Assembly (NCBI RefSeq): GCF_000172175.1
Contig: NZ_ABJL02000002.1
Coordinates: 1-64,000, forward strand
Source of the DNA: Bacteroides intestinalis DSM 17393
GTDB lineage: Bacteria; Bacteroidota; Bacteroidia; Bacteroidales; Bacteroidaceae
Reading direction: 5' to 3'
DNA: 64,000 nt
The notes beneath the pieces are model-generated. The model did no database searches and was not told where the DNA came from. It saw only the letters and a program-made list of their open reading frames with translations. Position numbers and translations under genes: made by a program. Position 1 is the stretch's first letter. Every line of letters starts with the position of its first letter. Of the stretch, positions 8,194-15,371 are shown piece by piece.

Positions 8194-9066
8194 ATGGTAA
8201 AAGTAGAAATAGATGAGGGATCAGGCTTCTGTTTCGGTGTAGTCACTGCAATAAATAAAGCTGAAGAAGAGCTAACCAATGGCGGTACTTTGTATTGTCT
8301 GGGAGACATCGTGCACAATAGCCGTGAAGTGGAGCGCCTGAAAGAGATGGGCCTCATCACTATCAATCATGATGACTTTAATCATTTGCACGATGCCAAA
8401 GTTTTGCTGCGTGCCCATGGAGAACCGCCCGAAACTTATGAAATTGCCCGTCGCAATAATATTGAAATCATTGATGCCACTTGCCCGGTAGTACTCCGCT
8501 TACAAAAGAAAATCAAGCAAGAATATAATCAGAAAGATACCGAGGATAAACAAATCGTTATCTATGGAAAAACCGGTCATGCGGAAGTCCTTGGTTTAGT
8601 GGGACAAACTACCGGAGAAGCAATCGTTATAGAAAAGCTGGAAGAAGCTAAAAAACTGGATCTCACCAAGAGCATCCGTTTATATTCACAGACAACAAAG
8701 TCATTGGACGAATTCCAGAAAATCGTAGAATACATCAAAGAGCATATCTCGCCTGATGTCACATTCGAATATTATGATACCATCTGCCGGCAAGTAGCCA
8801 ATCGTATTCCGAACATACGGAAATTTGCCGCTTCGCACGATCTGGTATTCTTTGTAAGTGGCAAGAAAAGTTCCAATGGGAAAATGCTGTTCAGTGAATG
8901 CAAAAAAATCAACCCTAATTCCCATTTGATAGACAGTGTTGAAGAGATAGACAATTCTCTGCTGACTGGAGCTTCCTCTATCGGAGTATGCGGAGCAACC
9001 TCCACTCCCAAATGGCTGATGGAAGAAATTTCAAAGGCCATTCAATCACGACTTACAGGACAATAA
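8194..9066 (+). CDS. ispH: 4-hydroxy-3-methylbut-2-enyl diphosphate reductase
   Basis: A 290-residue iron-sulfur enzyme, last step of the MEP isoprenoid pathway (HMBPP to IPP and DMAPP). The conserved cysteines are in GFCFGV (residue 13), DATCPVV and GVCGATSTPKWL. The motifs HNSREVERL and RAHGEPP are also present. Full length. It supplies substrate for the polyprenyl synthase at 4505-5479. Confidence 0.97.
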   Translation: MVKVEIDEGSGFCFGVVTAINKAEEELTNGGTLYCLGDIVHNSREVERLKEMGLITINHDDFNHLHDAKVLLRAHGEPPETYEIARRNNIEIIDATCPVVLRLQKKIKQEYNQKDTEDKQIVIYGKTGHAEVLGLVGQTTGEAIVIEKLEEAKKLDLTKSIRLYSQTTKSLDEFQKIVEYIKEHISPDVTFEYYDTICRQVANRIPNIRKFAASHDLVFFVSGKKSSNGKMLFSECKKINPNSHLIDSVEEIDNSLLTGASSIGVCGATSTPKWLMEEISKAIQSRLTGQ

Positions 9067-9125
9067 GTCACCGTTTTGAAACAACAAATTAACGTTAAAT
9101 ATGAATCACGCCCTCAGCTTTTTGC

Positions 9126-9133
9126 TATCTTTG
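9126..9133 (+). promoter_or_regulatory. Bacteroides -7 element before pfkA
   Basis: TATCTTTG, a perfect TAnnTTTG match, 33 bp before the pfkA ATG. pfkA therefore probably has its own promoter in the 100-bp gap after ispH. Confidence 0.6.
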
Positions 9134-9166
9134 CGTCGATTATTTAAACCAAACTAAAAGATTGTT

Positions 9167-10147
9167 ATGGGAACAGTTAAGTGCATAGGTATTTTGACAT
9201 CCGGTGGTGATGCACCGGGAATGAACGCTGCTATTCGTGCAGTAACACGTGCTGCTATTTACAACGGATTACAAGTAAAAGGTATATATAGAGGTTACAG
9301 AGGTCTGGTAACCGGCGAAATTAAAGAATTCAAAAGCCAGAACGTAAGTAATATCATACAATTAGGTGGTACTATCCTGAAAACAGCTCGTTGTCAGGAA
9401 TTCACTACTCCCGAAGGACGCCAGATTGCGTATGATAATATGAAAAAGGAAGGCATTGATGCCTTGGTTATCATTGGTGGTGACGGTTCATTGACAGGTG
9501 CACGTATTTTCGCACAAGAGTTTGATGTACCTTGTATAGGATTGCCGGGTACTATCGATAATGACTTGTACGGAACAGATACGACTATCGGTTATGATAC
9601 AGCTTTGAATACCATTCTGGATGCAGTGGATAAAATCCGCGATACCGCTACTTCTCATGAGCGTTTGTTTTTCGTGGAAGTAATGGGACGTGACGCTGGT
9701 TTCCTTGCATTGAACGGTGCCATCGCCTCAGGTGCAGAGGCCGCTATCATTCCGGAGTTCAGTACGGAAGTCGATCAACTGGAAGAATTCATCAAGAATG
9801 GTTTCCGCAAATCCAAAAACAGTAGTATTGTAATTGTTGCGGAAAGCGAACTGACAGGTGGAGCCATGCACTTTGCAGAGCGTGTGAAGAATGAATATCC
9901 TCAATACGATGTACGTGTTACCATCCTTGGCCACTTGCAGCGCGGTGGAAGCCCTACTGCTCACGACCGTATCCTTGCCAGCCGACTCGGTGCAGCAGCT
10001 ATCGATGCCATCATGGAAGGACAACGGAACGTGATGATTGGTATCGAACATGATGAAGTAGTATACGTTCCTTTCACAAAAGCTATCAAGAATGATAAGC
10101 CAATCAAGAAAGACTTGGTAAATGTATTGAGAGAACTCTCTATTTAA
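9167..10147 (+). CDS. pfkA: ATP-dependent 6-phosphofructokinase
   Basis: A 326-residue enzyme that phosphorylates fructose 6-phosphate to the 1,6-bisphosphate. Motifs: TSGGDAPGMNAAIR for the ATP site, GGDGSL, PGTIDND with the catalytic Asp, MGRDAGFLA and HLQRGGSPTA. Length is that of bacterial PfkA. A full IS element begins 22 bp after the stop codon, and its left end forms a terminator hairpin for this gene. Confidence 0.97.
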   Translation: MGTVKCIGILTSGGDAPGMNAAIRAVTRAAIYNGLQVKGIYRGYRGLVTGEIKEFKSQNVSNIIQLGGTILKTARCQEFTTPEGRQIAYDNMKKEGIDALVIIGGDGSLTGARIFAQEFDVPCIGLPGTIDNDLYGTDTTIGYDTALNTILDAVDKIRDTATSHERLFFVEVMGRDAGFLALNGAIASGAEAAIIPEFSTEVDQLEEFIKNGFRKSKNSSIVIVAESELTGGAMHFAERVKNEYPQYDVRVTILGHLQRGGSPTAHDRILASRLGAAAIDAIMEGQRNVMIGIEHDEVVYVPFTKAIKNDKPIKKDLVNVLRELSI

Positions 10148-10173
10148 TTAGAATATAGTGAAATATGCAAAGA

Positions 10174-10206
10174 GGTTGTGTCAAAACTCTGGCACAACCT
10201 TTTTTA
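10174..10206 (+). terminator. IS left-end hairpin acting as plus-strand terminator
   Basis: GGTTGTG pairs with CACAACC around a 12-nt loop and is followed by seven T residues. It ends transcripts coming from pfkA before they reach the transposase. It is also the left terminal inverted repeat of the IS. Confidence 0.75.
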
Positions 10207-10261
10207 TGCACAAAGCCCAGACTTTCGCAAGCCCGGGCTTTGCTATTACCCAAAGTTTTTG

Positions 10262-10269
10262 TATCTTTA
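10262..10269 (+). promoter_or_regulatory. likely transposase promoter (-7 element)
   Basis: TATCTTTA, one mismatch to TAnnTTTG, lies 18 bp before the ATG at 10288 and inside the terminator hairpin of the left end, so the transposase would be transcribed only from here. Confidence 0.45.
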
Positions 10270-10287
10270 GGCATAAAGTATTTCGTT

Positions 10288-11949
10288 ATGGCAAAGTTAC
10301 ATTTTCGTCCTTACATTCCCAACCAAACCGTTCTTTTTCCTCAAAGAATTGATGAAAACATTGCGTCGAACGACCCGGTTCGCATAGTTAACACAGTTGT
10401 TGATACTCTCCATCTTGAAGGTTTCAATAAACTTTATAAAGAAACCGGCCGCTGTCCTTATCATCCTAAAATGATGCTTAAGGTAATTATCTACGCCTAC
10501 ATGAATAATATCTATTCGTGCCGTAAAATAGAGAAGCTTCTCTTGCGTGACATTCATTATATCTGGCTTGCCGGTAATGAGCATCCGGATTTTATCACCA
10601 TCAATCGTTTTCGTAACCGTGTAAAGGAGGAGATAAATAATGTATTCACCCAGTTAGTTCTTGTCCTTGCCGACAAAGGTTTCATCAGTCTTGAGGTGGA
10701 GTATATCGACGGCACTAAGATTGAATCCAAAGCCAACAAATATACTTTTGTCTGGCGCAAGAGTGTTGAAAAGCACCGCACGAAGTTGCTGGACAAGATT
10801 CGTATCCTTCTGGAACAGGTGGACGAAGCCATTGCACAAGAGAACTCCGTAAAAGACACACCCGCCCAATTCACTCCCGCCATGCTCTCTGACATAGTGG
10901 ATGAACTTAAAGAAGTCCTAGAACACCAGCCTGCCACAAAGGATAAGGAACAAAAGAAAGCCCTGCGCGAAAAGAAGAAACAGCTCAAGGAACTTGAAGG
11001 GTATCGTGACAAGCTGACGGAATACGACAATCATCTTGACACTCTTGGAGAACGTAATTCCTATTCCAAGACTGATCCTGATGCCACATTCATGCGTATG
11101 AAAGAAGACGCCATGAAGAACGGGCAGACCAAGCCCGGATATAATTTGCAAATAGGTACTGAAAAACAATTTCTCATAGACTTCCGACTGTTTCCCAACC
11201 CTACCGATACACTGACGCTCATTCCTTTCTTCCACTCCTTCCAACATCGCTATAACCGCTTACCCGCTGTCGGGGTGGCAGACTCCGGTTACGGCTCAGA
11301 AGAAAATTACCGGTTCATGCAGGAGAACGGGATAGAAGCCTTTGTCAAGTATAACTTCTTCCATAAAGAACAGCGTCCCCGTTATACTCCCAATCCGTTC
11401 CATGCGGAAAGTCTCCATTACAATACAGAAGAGGATTATTACGTTTGCCCTATGGGGCAGCGCATGAACCGTATAGGGACCAGACGTGACAAAACTGCAA
11501 GCGGATACATCACCGAAAGTGCACGTTATAAAGCACAAAATTGCGAGGGTTGTCCTTTGCGTGGCAGTTGCTTTAAAGCCCAGGGAAATCGTATTATAGA
11601 AGTCAATCACCGGTTAAACCAATACAAACGGCAGGCACGGGAAATATTGCTCTCAGAGGAAGGTATCAAGCATAGAGGCAGGAGGTGTATAGAACCGGAA
11701 GCTGTGTTTGGACAAATGAAATACAACATGGCATACCGCCGGTTCAGACATAAAGGAGAAGACAAGGTTACGATGGACTTTGCTTTCTTTGCTATAGCTT
11801 TTAATATCAAAAAAATGTGCGCTAAACTACTAAAAGCAGGAAAGGGAGGGACTGCACGCATTATATGTATTCTTATCAGAACAATTATGACGCAATATAC
11901 GAGGAATATAGCCGCGTATTACCAAATTAGTGAAAAAAGAGTCGCATAG
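10288..11949 (+). CDS. IS1182-family DDE transposase
   Basis: A 553-residue transposase. The N-terminal InsH-like/DUF772 region covers about residues 20-110 (PVRIVNTVVD, MLKVIIYAYM, FITINRFRNR). A Lys/Glu-rich coiled segment follows (about 215-260). The DDE part has GVADSGYGSEENYRFM and a Cys cluster CEGCPLRGSC, ending with a helical tail. I chose the ATG at 10288 because it follows a -7-like element; an in-frame start at 10165 lies outside the element. The gene is intact. Confidence 0.93.
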   Translation: MAKLHFRPYIPNQTVLFPQRIDENIASNDPVRIVNTVVDTLHLEGFNKLYKETGRCPYHPKMMLKVIIYAYMNNIYSCRKIEKLLLRDIHYIWLAGNEHPDFITINRFRNRVKEEINNVFTQLVLVLADKGFISLEVEYIDGTKIESKANKYTFVWRKSVEKHRTKLLDKIRILLEQVDEAIAQENSVKDTPAQFTPAMLSDIVDELKEVLEHQPATKDKEQKKALREKKKQLKELEGYRDKLTEYDNHLDTLGERNSYSKTDPDATFMRMKEDAMKNGQTKPGYNLQIGTEKQFLIDFRLFPNPTDTLTLIPFFHSFQHRYNRLPAVGVADSGYGSEENYRFMQENGIEAFVKYNFFHKEQRPRYTPNPFHAESLHYNTEEDYYVCPMGQRMNRIGTRRDKTASGYITESARYKAQNCEGCPLRGSCFKAQGNRIIEVNHRLNQYKRQAREILLSEEGIKHRGRRCIEPEAVFGQMKYNMAYRRFRHKGEDKVTMDFAFFAIAFNIKKMCAKLLKAGKGGTARIICILIRTIMTQYTRNIAAYYQISEKRVA

Positions 11950-11971
11950 AGAAAAAAAACATTTAAATATA

Positions 11972-12007
11972 AAAAAAGGAGATGTGCCTTAGTTTTGACA
12001 CATCTCC
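11972..12007 (-). terminator. IS right-end hairpin, minus-strand terminator of the SDR operon
   Basis: On the minus strand GGAGATGTG and CACATCTCC form a 9-bp stem followed by seven T residues. It begins about 7 bp past the stop codon of the short-chain dehydrogenase gene, so it would end that operon's transcript and shield the IS. Confidence 0.75.
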
Positions 12008-12013
12008 TTTGCA

Positions 12014-12859
12014 TTATAGCCATTTTGCTACAATTTCTTCTGTCCTATCCCATAGTTCCTTCATCTGTACATGATGAAAGAATTTCTCTGCAAGCTGTTT
12101 AGGATGGCAACTTACATTCAACGTTCCGGTACGTTTTCCCGCATCTTCATCCAGCAACAAACTGATGGCCGTCGCTGCTCCTTGGCGAGGCGTACGTATG
12201 AAAGGGCGGAAAAAGATATCCGTCAACGGATCAAACCACATATGCATCGTAATGATTGGGGTGGAAACAATACCCGGATCGGCAGCATTGACAACAATTC
12301 CTTTTTCTTTCACCTTCTCCGATAGAGCTATTGTAAACAAAGTTAATGCCAATTTCGTATTACTATAAATCGGAATACGCCAGAAAGCGCCTTTCTTTCC
12401 ACGCAAAAAGAAGTCAGGAAAATCCAGTTTACCGATGGCATAAGTGCAAGACACCATGTTTACAATCCGGCTTCCCTCCCCCATCAGTGGTAACAATTTA
12501 CGAGTCAATAGATAAGGAGCTACATAATTGACACTCACTGTACGTTCCAATCCATCTTCGGTAATACGACGTTTCGTTTCCATAGTACCGGCATTGTTCA
12601 TTAACAAGGTGATAGCTTCTCCACGCTGAAGAAGTTCATTGGCAAAAGAAGCCGTAGAAGATAAAGAAGCAAGATTGACCGGTACTATTTCCAATGCTAT
12701 ATTTCCTGTTTCCCGCATTATTAACTGACGCTTCTCTTCTGCGATTTCAGGATCACGACACGCCATAATGACTTTATATCCGGCGGTGGCAACAGCGCGT
12801 GTAATCTCCATTCCCATGCCACCATCTGCTCCGGTTATAACTGCAAGTTTCTGTTTCAT
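12014..12859 (-). CDS. short-chain dehydrogenase/reductase, candidate hydroxysteroid dehydrogenase
   Basis: A 281-residue Rossmann-fold oxidoreductase. The cofactor motif TGADGGMG starts near residue 9, NNAG is near 88, and the catalytic set is Ser in IVNMVSCTY with YSNTK about 30 residues later. The sequence resembles the retinol-dehydrogenase/HSDH branch of SDRs. Its start shares the TAATG of the upstream OYE gene, so the two are coupled. The company of a steroid 5-alpha-reductase-like gene suggests that it reduces or oxidises a 3-keto/3-hydroxy group of steroids or bile acids; this is inference. The IS begins directly after the stop codon. Confidence 0.85.
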   Translation of the reverse strand: MKQKLAVITGADGGMGMEITRAVATAGYKVIMACRDPEIAEEKRQLIMRETGNIALEIVPVNLASLSSTASFANELLQRGEAITLLMNNAGTMETKRRITEDGLERTVSVNYVAPYLLTRKLLPLMGEGSRIVNMVSCTYAIGKLDFPDFFLRGKKGAFWRIPIYSNTKLALTLFTIALSEKVKEKGIVVNAADPGIVSTPIITMHMWFDPLTDIFFRPFIRTPRQGAATAISLLLDEDAGKRTGTLNVSCHPKQLAEKFFHHVQMKELWDRTEEIVAKWL

Positions 12860-14079
12860 TATCCTTTTGCTTCTATTTTTGTAATTTCCCGTTTCAAGCC
12901 AGCCGGAAGTTCTTCATTCAAATGCTGATGACATGCCATTTCAATGGAATACATCCGTGCAATACAATAATTACTATGTTTACAATTACAGCGTGCTTTC
13001 TCTTCTTCACGCATGCGGTTCACAAAACCCGGTTCATTAAGCAGGGCACGCGCCATCTGCACAGCTTCAAAACCATCATTCAGTACCTCATCTATTTTTT
13101 CACGCGAAACTAAACCACCTACATATACCAATGGTATCTTAATTCCTGCCCGGAACTTCATCGCATCTTCCAAGAAATAAGCCTCTTTGAAAGGAACGGT
13201 CGGTATCATCCACTTTCCTACCATTCGCACTCCATACTTCAGCCACCAGCAATTCATATAATGAGTCATAGTACGGATAGGCATCCGACCACGCATCACA
13301 TACATAGGAGCCTTACTAACAAAGCCTCCACTTAATACTAATGCATGAGCTCCTGATTGCTCCAAGCGTTTTGCCACCTGCATAGTCTCATCCATTTCCA
13401 TCCCGCCACGGAAACCATCACGCATATTCATTTTTACCAATACAGCCATATCCGTTCCGGCAGCTTTCATCACCTCCTCTATTACCATATCCATAAAGCG
13501 CATTCGATTCTCCAAGGAGCCACCAAAGCAGTCCTTACGGCGATTCGTATAAGGAGAAAGGAACTGAGAAATCAAATATCCATGTCCGGCATGTATTTCA
13601 ACAGCATCAAAGCCTGCCTCACGAGCCAAATTCACAGCATGGCCGTACGCACGTGCCATCTCCGGCAATTCCTCTTTTTTCAAGCCACGAACAAAAGTCG
13701 GTGAGTAAAGATTGAAACCGGTGGAAGCTCCGACAGGAGTAACACCACAGATACTTTTATGTGACATATTGCCACAATGTCCCAACTGGATAGCTGCCGC
13801 TGCACCTTCGGCATGTACAGCATCAGTCAGTTCTTTTAATCCGGGGATAATTTCAGGCCGCATCCACAATTGGCGGTCGAACGACAAACCACTTTGGGTG
13901 ACAGCTGCATAGGCCACAGTAGTCATTCCAACACCACCAGCCGCAACTGAACGGTGATAGTCGAGCAACATTTGCGAAGGGGCATTACCCGGACACATAC
14001 TTTCAAATGCCGCCGAACGGATAGTACGATTCCGTAAAGTCAGCGGACCAAAAGTTACAGGAGTAAATAACTTGCTCAT
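12859..14079 (-). CDS. old-yellow-enzyme family NADH:flavin oxidoreductase
   Basis: A 406-residue protein with an OYE TIM barrel: FGPLTLRNRTIRSA at the N-terminus, AAIQLGHCG, the catalytic-type motif DAVEIHAGHGYLISQFLSP, NRRKDCFGGSLENRMRF, then the FMN-phosphate region VYVGGLVS and QMARALL. A Cys cluster (CNCKHSNYC) lies near the C-terminus, but the long Fe-S/FAD extension of dienoyl-CoA reductases is absent. Such enzymes reduce activated C=C bonds; in this operon a delta-4 or delta-1 3-oxo-steroid is the most likely substrate (5-beta-reductase role), by inference. Confidence 0.88.
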   Translation of the reverse strand: MSKLFTPVTFGPLTLRNRTIRSAAFESMCPGNAPSQMLLDYHRSVAAGGVGMTTVAYAAVTQSGLSFDRQLWMRPEIIPGLKELTDAVHAEGAAAAIQLGHCGNMSHKSICGVTPVGASTGFNLYSPTFVRGLKKEELPEMARAYGHAVNLAREAGFDAVEIHAGHGYLISQFLSPYTNRRKDCFGGSLENRMRFMDMVIEEVMKAAGTDMAVLVKMNMRDGFRGGMEMDETMQVAKRLEQSGAHALVLSGGFVSKAPMYVMRGRMPIRTMTHYMNCWWLKYGVRMVGKWMIPTVPFKEAYFLEDAMKFRAGIKIPLVYVGGLVSREKIDEVLNDGFEAVQMARALLNEPGFVNRMREEEKARCNCKHSNYCIARMYSIEMACHQHLNEELPAGLKREITKIEAKG

Positions 14080-14116
14080 GAGTATTATTTATGATTTGTG
14101 ATTTATAAGTGAGAGA

Positions 14117-14878
14117 TTAATAGAGGAACGGAAAAACACGTTTCCGGTTTCCCACCGCATCTCCAAATTCCTCTTTATAACGATACCAGATGGCATTGGC
14201 ACGAGGAACCAGGTTAGCCACTGTCCACCATAGGAAAACCAGTCCGGAGAGCGACCAGGTCAATATGGCCCATCCTGCCCATTCTATAATTTCACCAAAG
14301 TAATTGGCAGAGGTGACATAACGATACATCCCCTGCGATGGAAGGTAATGCCGCGTATCTCCCGGTTTACGAAGATGGCGAATTACATAATCCGAATACC
14401 AGTTGATTCCCATTCCGGTAAAGAATAGCAATACTCCAATAATAAACTGAGGAGTCATCAGCCACTCCGGTGGATAAAGAGTTTCAGGAGCCAGATAAAA
14501 AAGCCATTCTCCTTGCATAAAACCATTCAGGAGGTTGAACAGCATTCCCATCATCATAATGACAAGCGGCATACGACTCTTTCCCTTCAGCAGGAAAGGA
14601 AACACAAAGGCGCGTTGAAAATAATGTAATTGAAATAAGAGAAAGAAAATTAGGGGAGCAATTGAATTATATCGTGCTGAATTCCACCAAAGTAATAACA
14701 TCACAATAAATACAGGTGCCTCCATCAACATCCATGCCAATTTATTATTAATGGAAATGCCCCAAGATGCAGTGCGAAACATTCCATATCCCGCTTTGAC
14801 AAAATAAAGTGCGATAAATACAAACAGTGCGATGATGCTCATTGCACCAAGAAATAGCAGAAAAGTCCCTTGTTCCAT
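14117..14878 (-). CDS. steroid 5-alpha-reductase-like membrane protein
   Basis: A 253-residue integral membrane protein with about six hydrophobic helices. The C-terminal third matches the steroid 5-alpha-reductase domain closely: GDTRHYLPSQGMYRYVTSAN, NYFGEIIEWAGWAILTWSL, a later Arg-Ala (PRANAIWYRYKEEF), and the terminal RKRVFPFLY that parallels the eukaryotic SRD5A ending. Enzymes of this family reduce the delta-4 bond of 3-oxo steroids with NADPH. First gene of a three-gene operon with an OYE reductase and an SDR, and behind a -7 element. Confidence 0.88.
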   Translation of the reverse strand: MEQGTFLLFLGAMSIIALFVFIALYFVKAGYGMFRTASWGISINNKLAWMLMEAPVFIVMLLLWWNSARYNSIAPLIFFLLFQLHYFQRAFVFPFLLKGKSRMPLVIMMMGMLFNLLNGFMQGEWLFYLAPETLYPPEWLMTPQFIIGVLLFFTGMGINWYSDYVIRHLRKPGDTRHYLPSQGMYRYVTSANYFGEIIEWAGWAILTWSLSGLVFLWWTVANLVPRANAIWYRYKEEFGDAVGNRKRVFPFLY

Positions 14879-14901
14879 ACTTGTTTCGATTTAAGTACGG
14901 G

Positions 14902-14909
14902 CAAAGATA
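14902..14909 (-). promoter_or_regulatory. Bacteroides -7 element of the steroid-reductase operon
   Basis: TATCTTTG on the minus strand, a perfect TAnnTTTG match, about 24 bp before the ATG. No TTTG at -33 is seen, which leaves room for an activator. Confidence 0.6.
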
Positions 14910-15077
14910 TATAAAAAGGAGGAAAAAGAAAACTTCCTCCCCTTAATTAGTTTACAAAGACATTAGCGAATTATTTCAAAAACAATGAATTTTAAAATCA
15001 AAGTGATAAGTTTGCGGTTTACGTCAGAAATGGGTACAAAGTTACTTACAAAAGTAAACAGGATGAGACATAGTTGT

Positions 15078-15143
15078 ATACTTAGGGTATCTCAGTATGA
15101 TACTTAGGGTACCTCAGTCGTATACTGAGATAGGGTTATTATA
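15078..15143. repeat. 22-bp-period array of dyad-symmetric units
   Basis: Three units begin ATACT at 15078, 15100 and 15122, exactly 22 bp apart. Units 1 and 2 differ in only a few bases (core ACTTAGGGTA then CTCAGT). Unit 3 reads like the opposite strand of a unit (ATACTGAGATAGGG). Each full unit is close to palindromic (ATACT...AGTAT). The array sits about 170-240 bp upstream of the steroid-reductase promoter in a 490-bp gap with no gene. Confidence 0.8.
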
Positions 15144-15225
15144 CGCTTCTAATAATCAACCAGTTACAAAAACGTTTTTTAACTTCAATAAATCAGAACA
15201 AACAGTTTAGAAAAAACGATCTCAT

Positions 15226-15353
15226 TACTGTAGGGTTATGAACAAAATGTGATAAGGTGGTAGGGTGATAAAGTGATAACGGGATAACGCCCTGTGATAT
15301 ATAGCGCAGCCACTTTATCACCCTACCACCTTATCACTCTTTTATTCCTTCTT
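15226..15353 (+). repeat. dispersed ~125-bp hairpin repeat, copy A
   Basis: The core is a perfect 27-bp inverted repeat (15249-15275 with 15311-15337) around a 35-nt centre. The arms are built of octamers like GTGATAAG and GTGGTAGG. Nearly the same sequence, including flanks such as ATGAACAAAATG, occurs in reverse at 51786-51910. It lies 19 bp downstream of the citrate synthase stop and may also end that transcript, although it has no long T-tract. Confidence 0.88.
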
Positions 15354-15371
15354 TTTCCGTTTTACTCCTAT

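Larger units (their letters stand above)
10170..12009 (+). mobile_element. complete IS1182-like insertion sequence (about 1.84 kb)
   Basis: The ends are imperfect inverted repeats. Both start AAG; they share TGTGTCAAAACT and then GGCACA, and each runs into a T-tract on the inside. A 4-bp direct repeat, TGCA, flanks the element (10166-10169 and 12010-12013) and is the likely target duplication. It holds one transposase gene. The insertion lies between the convergent pfkA and short-chain dehydrogenase genes, directly behind the latter's stop codon. A second copy with identical right end is at 1-252. Confidence 0.88.

Noticed and set aside
1..12009. Composite transposon carrying cargo
   Set aside because: The genes between the two IS copies are ordinary core genes in usual Bacteroides arrangements, with no sign of foreign origin.
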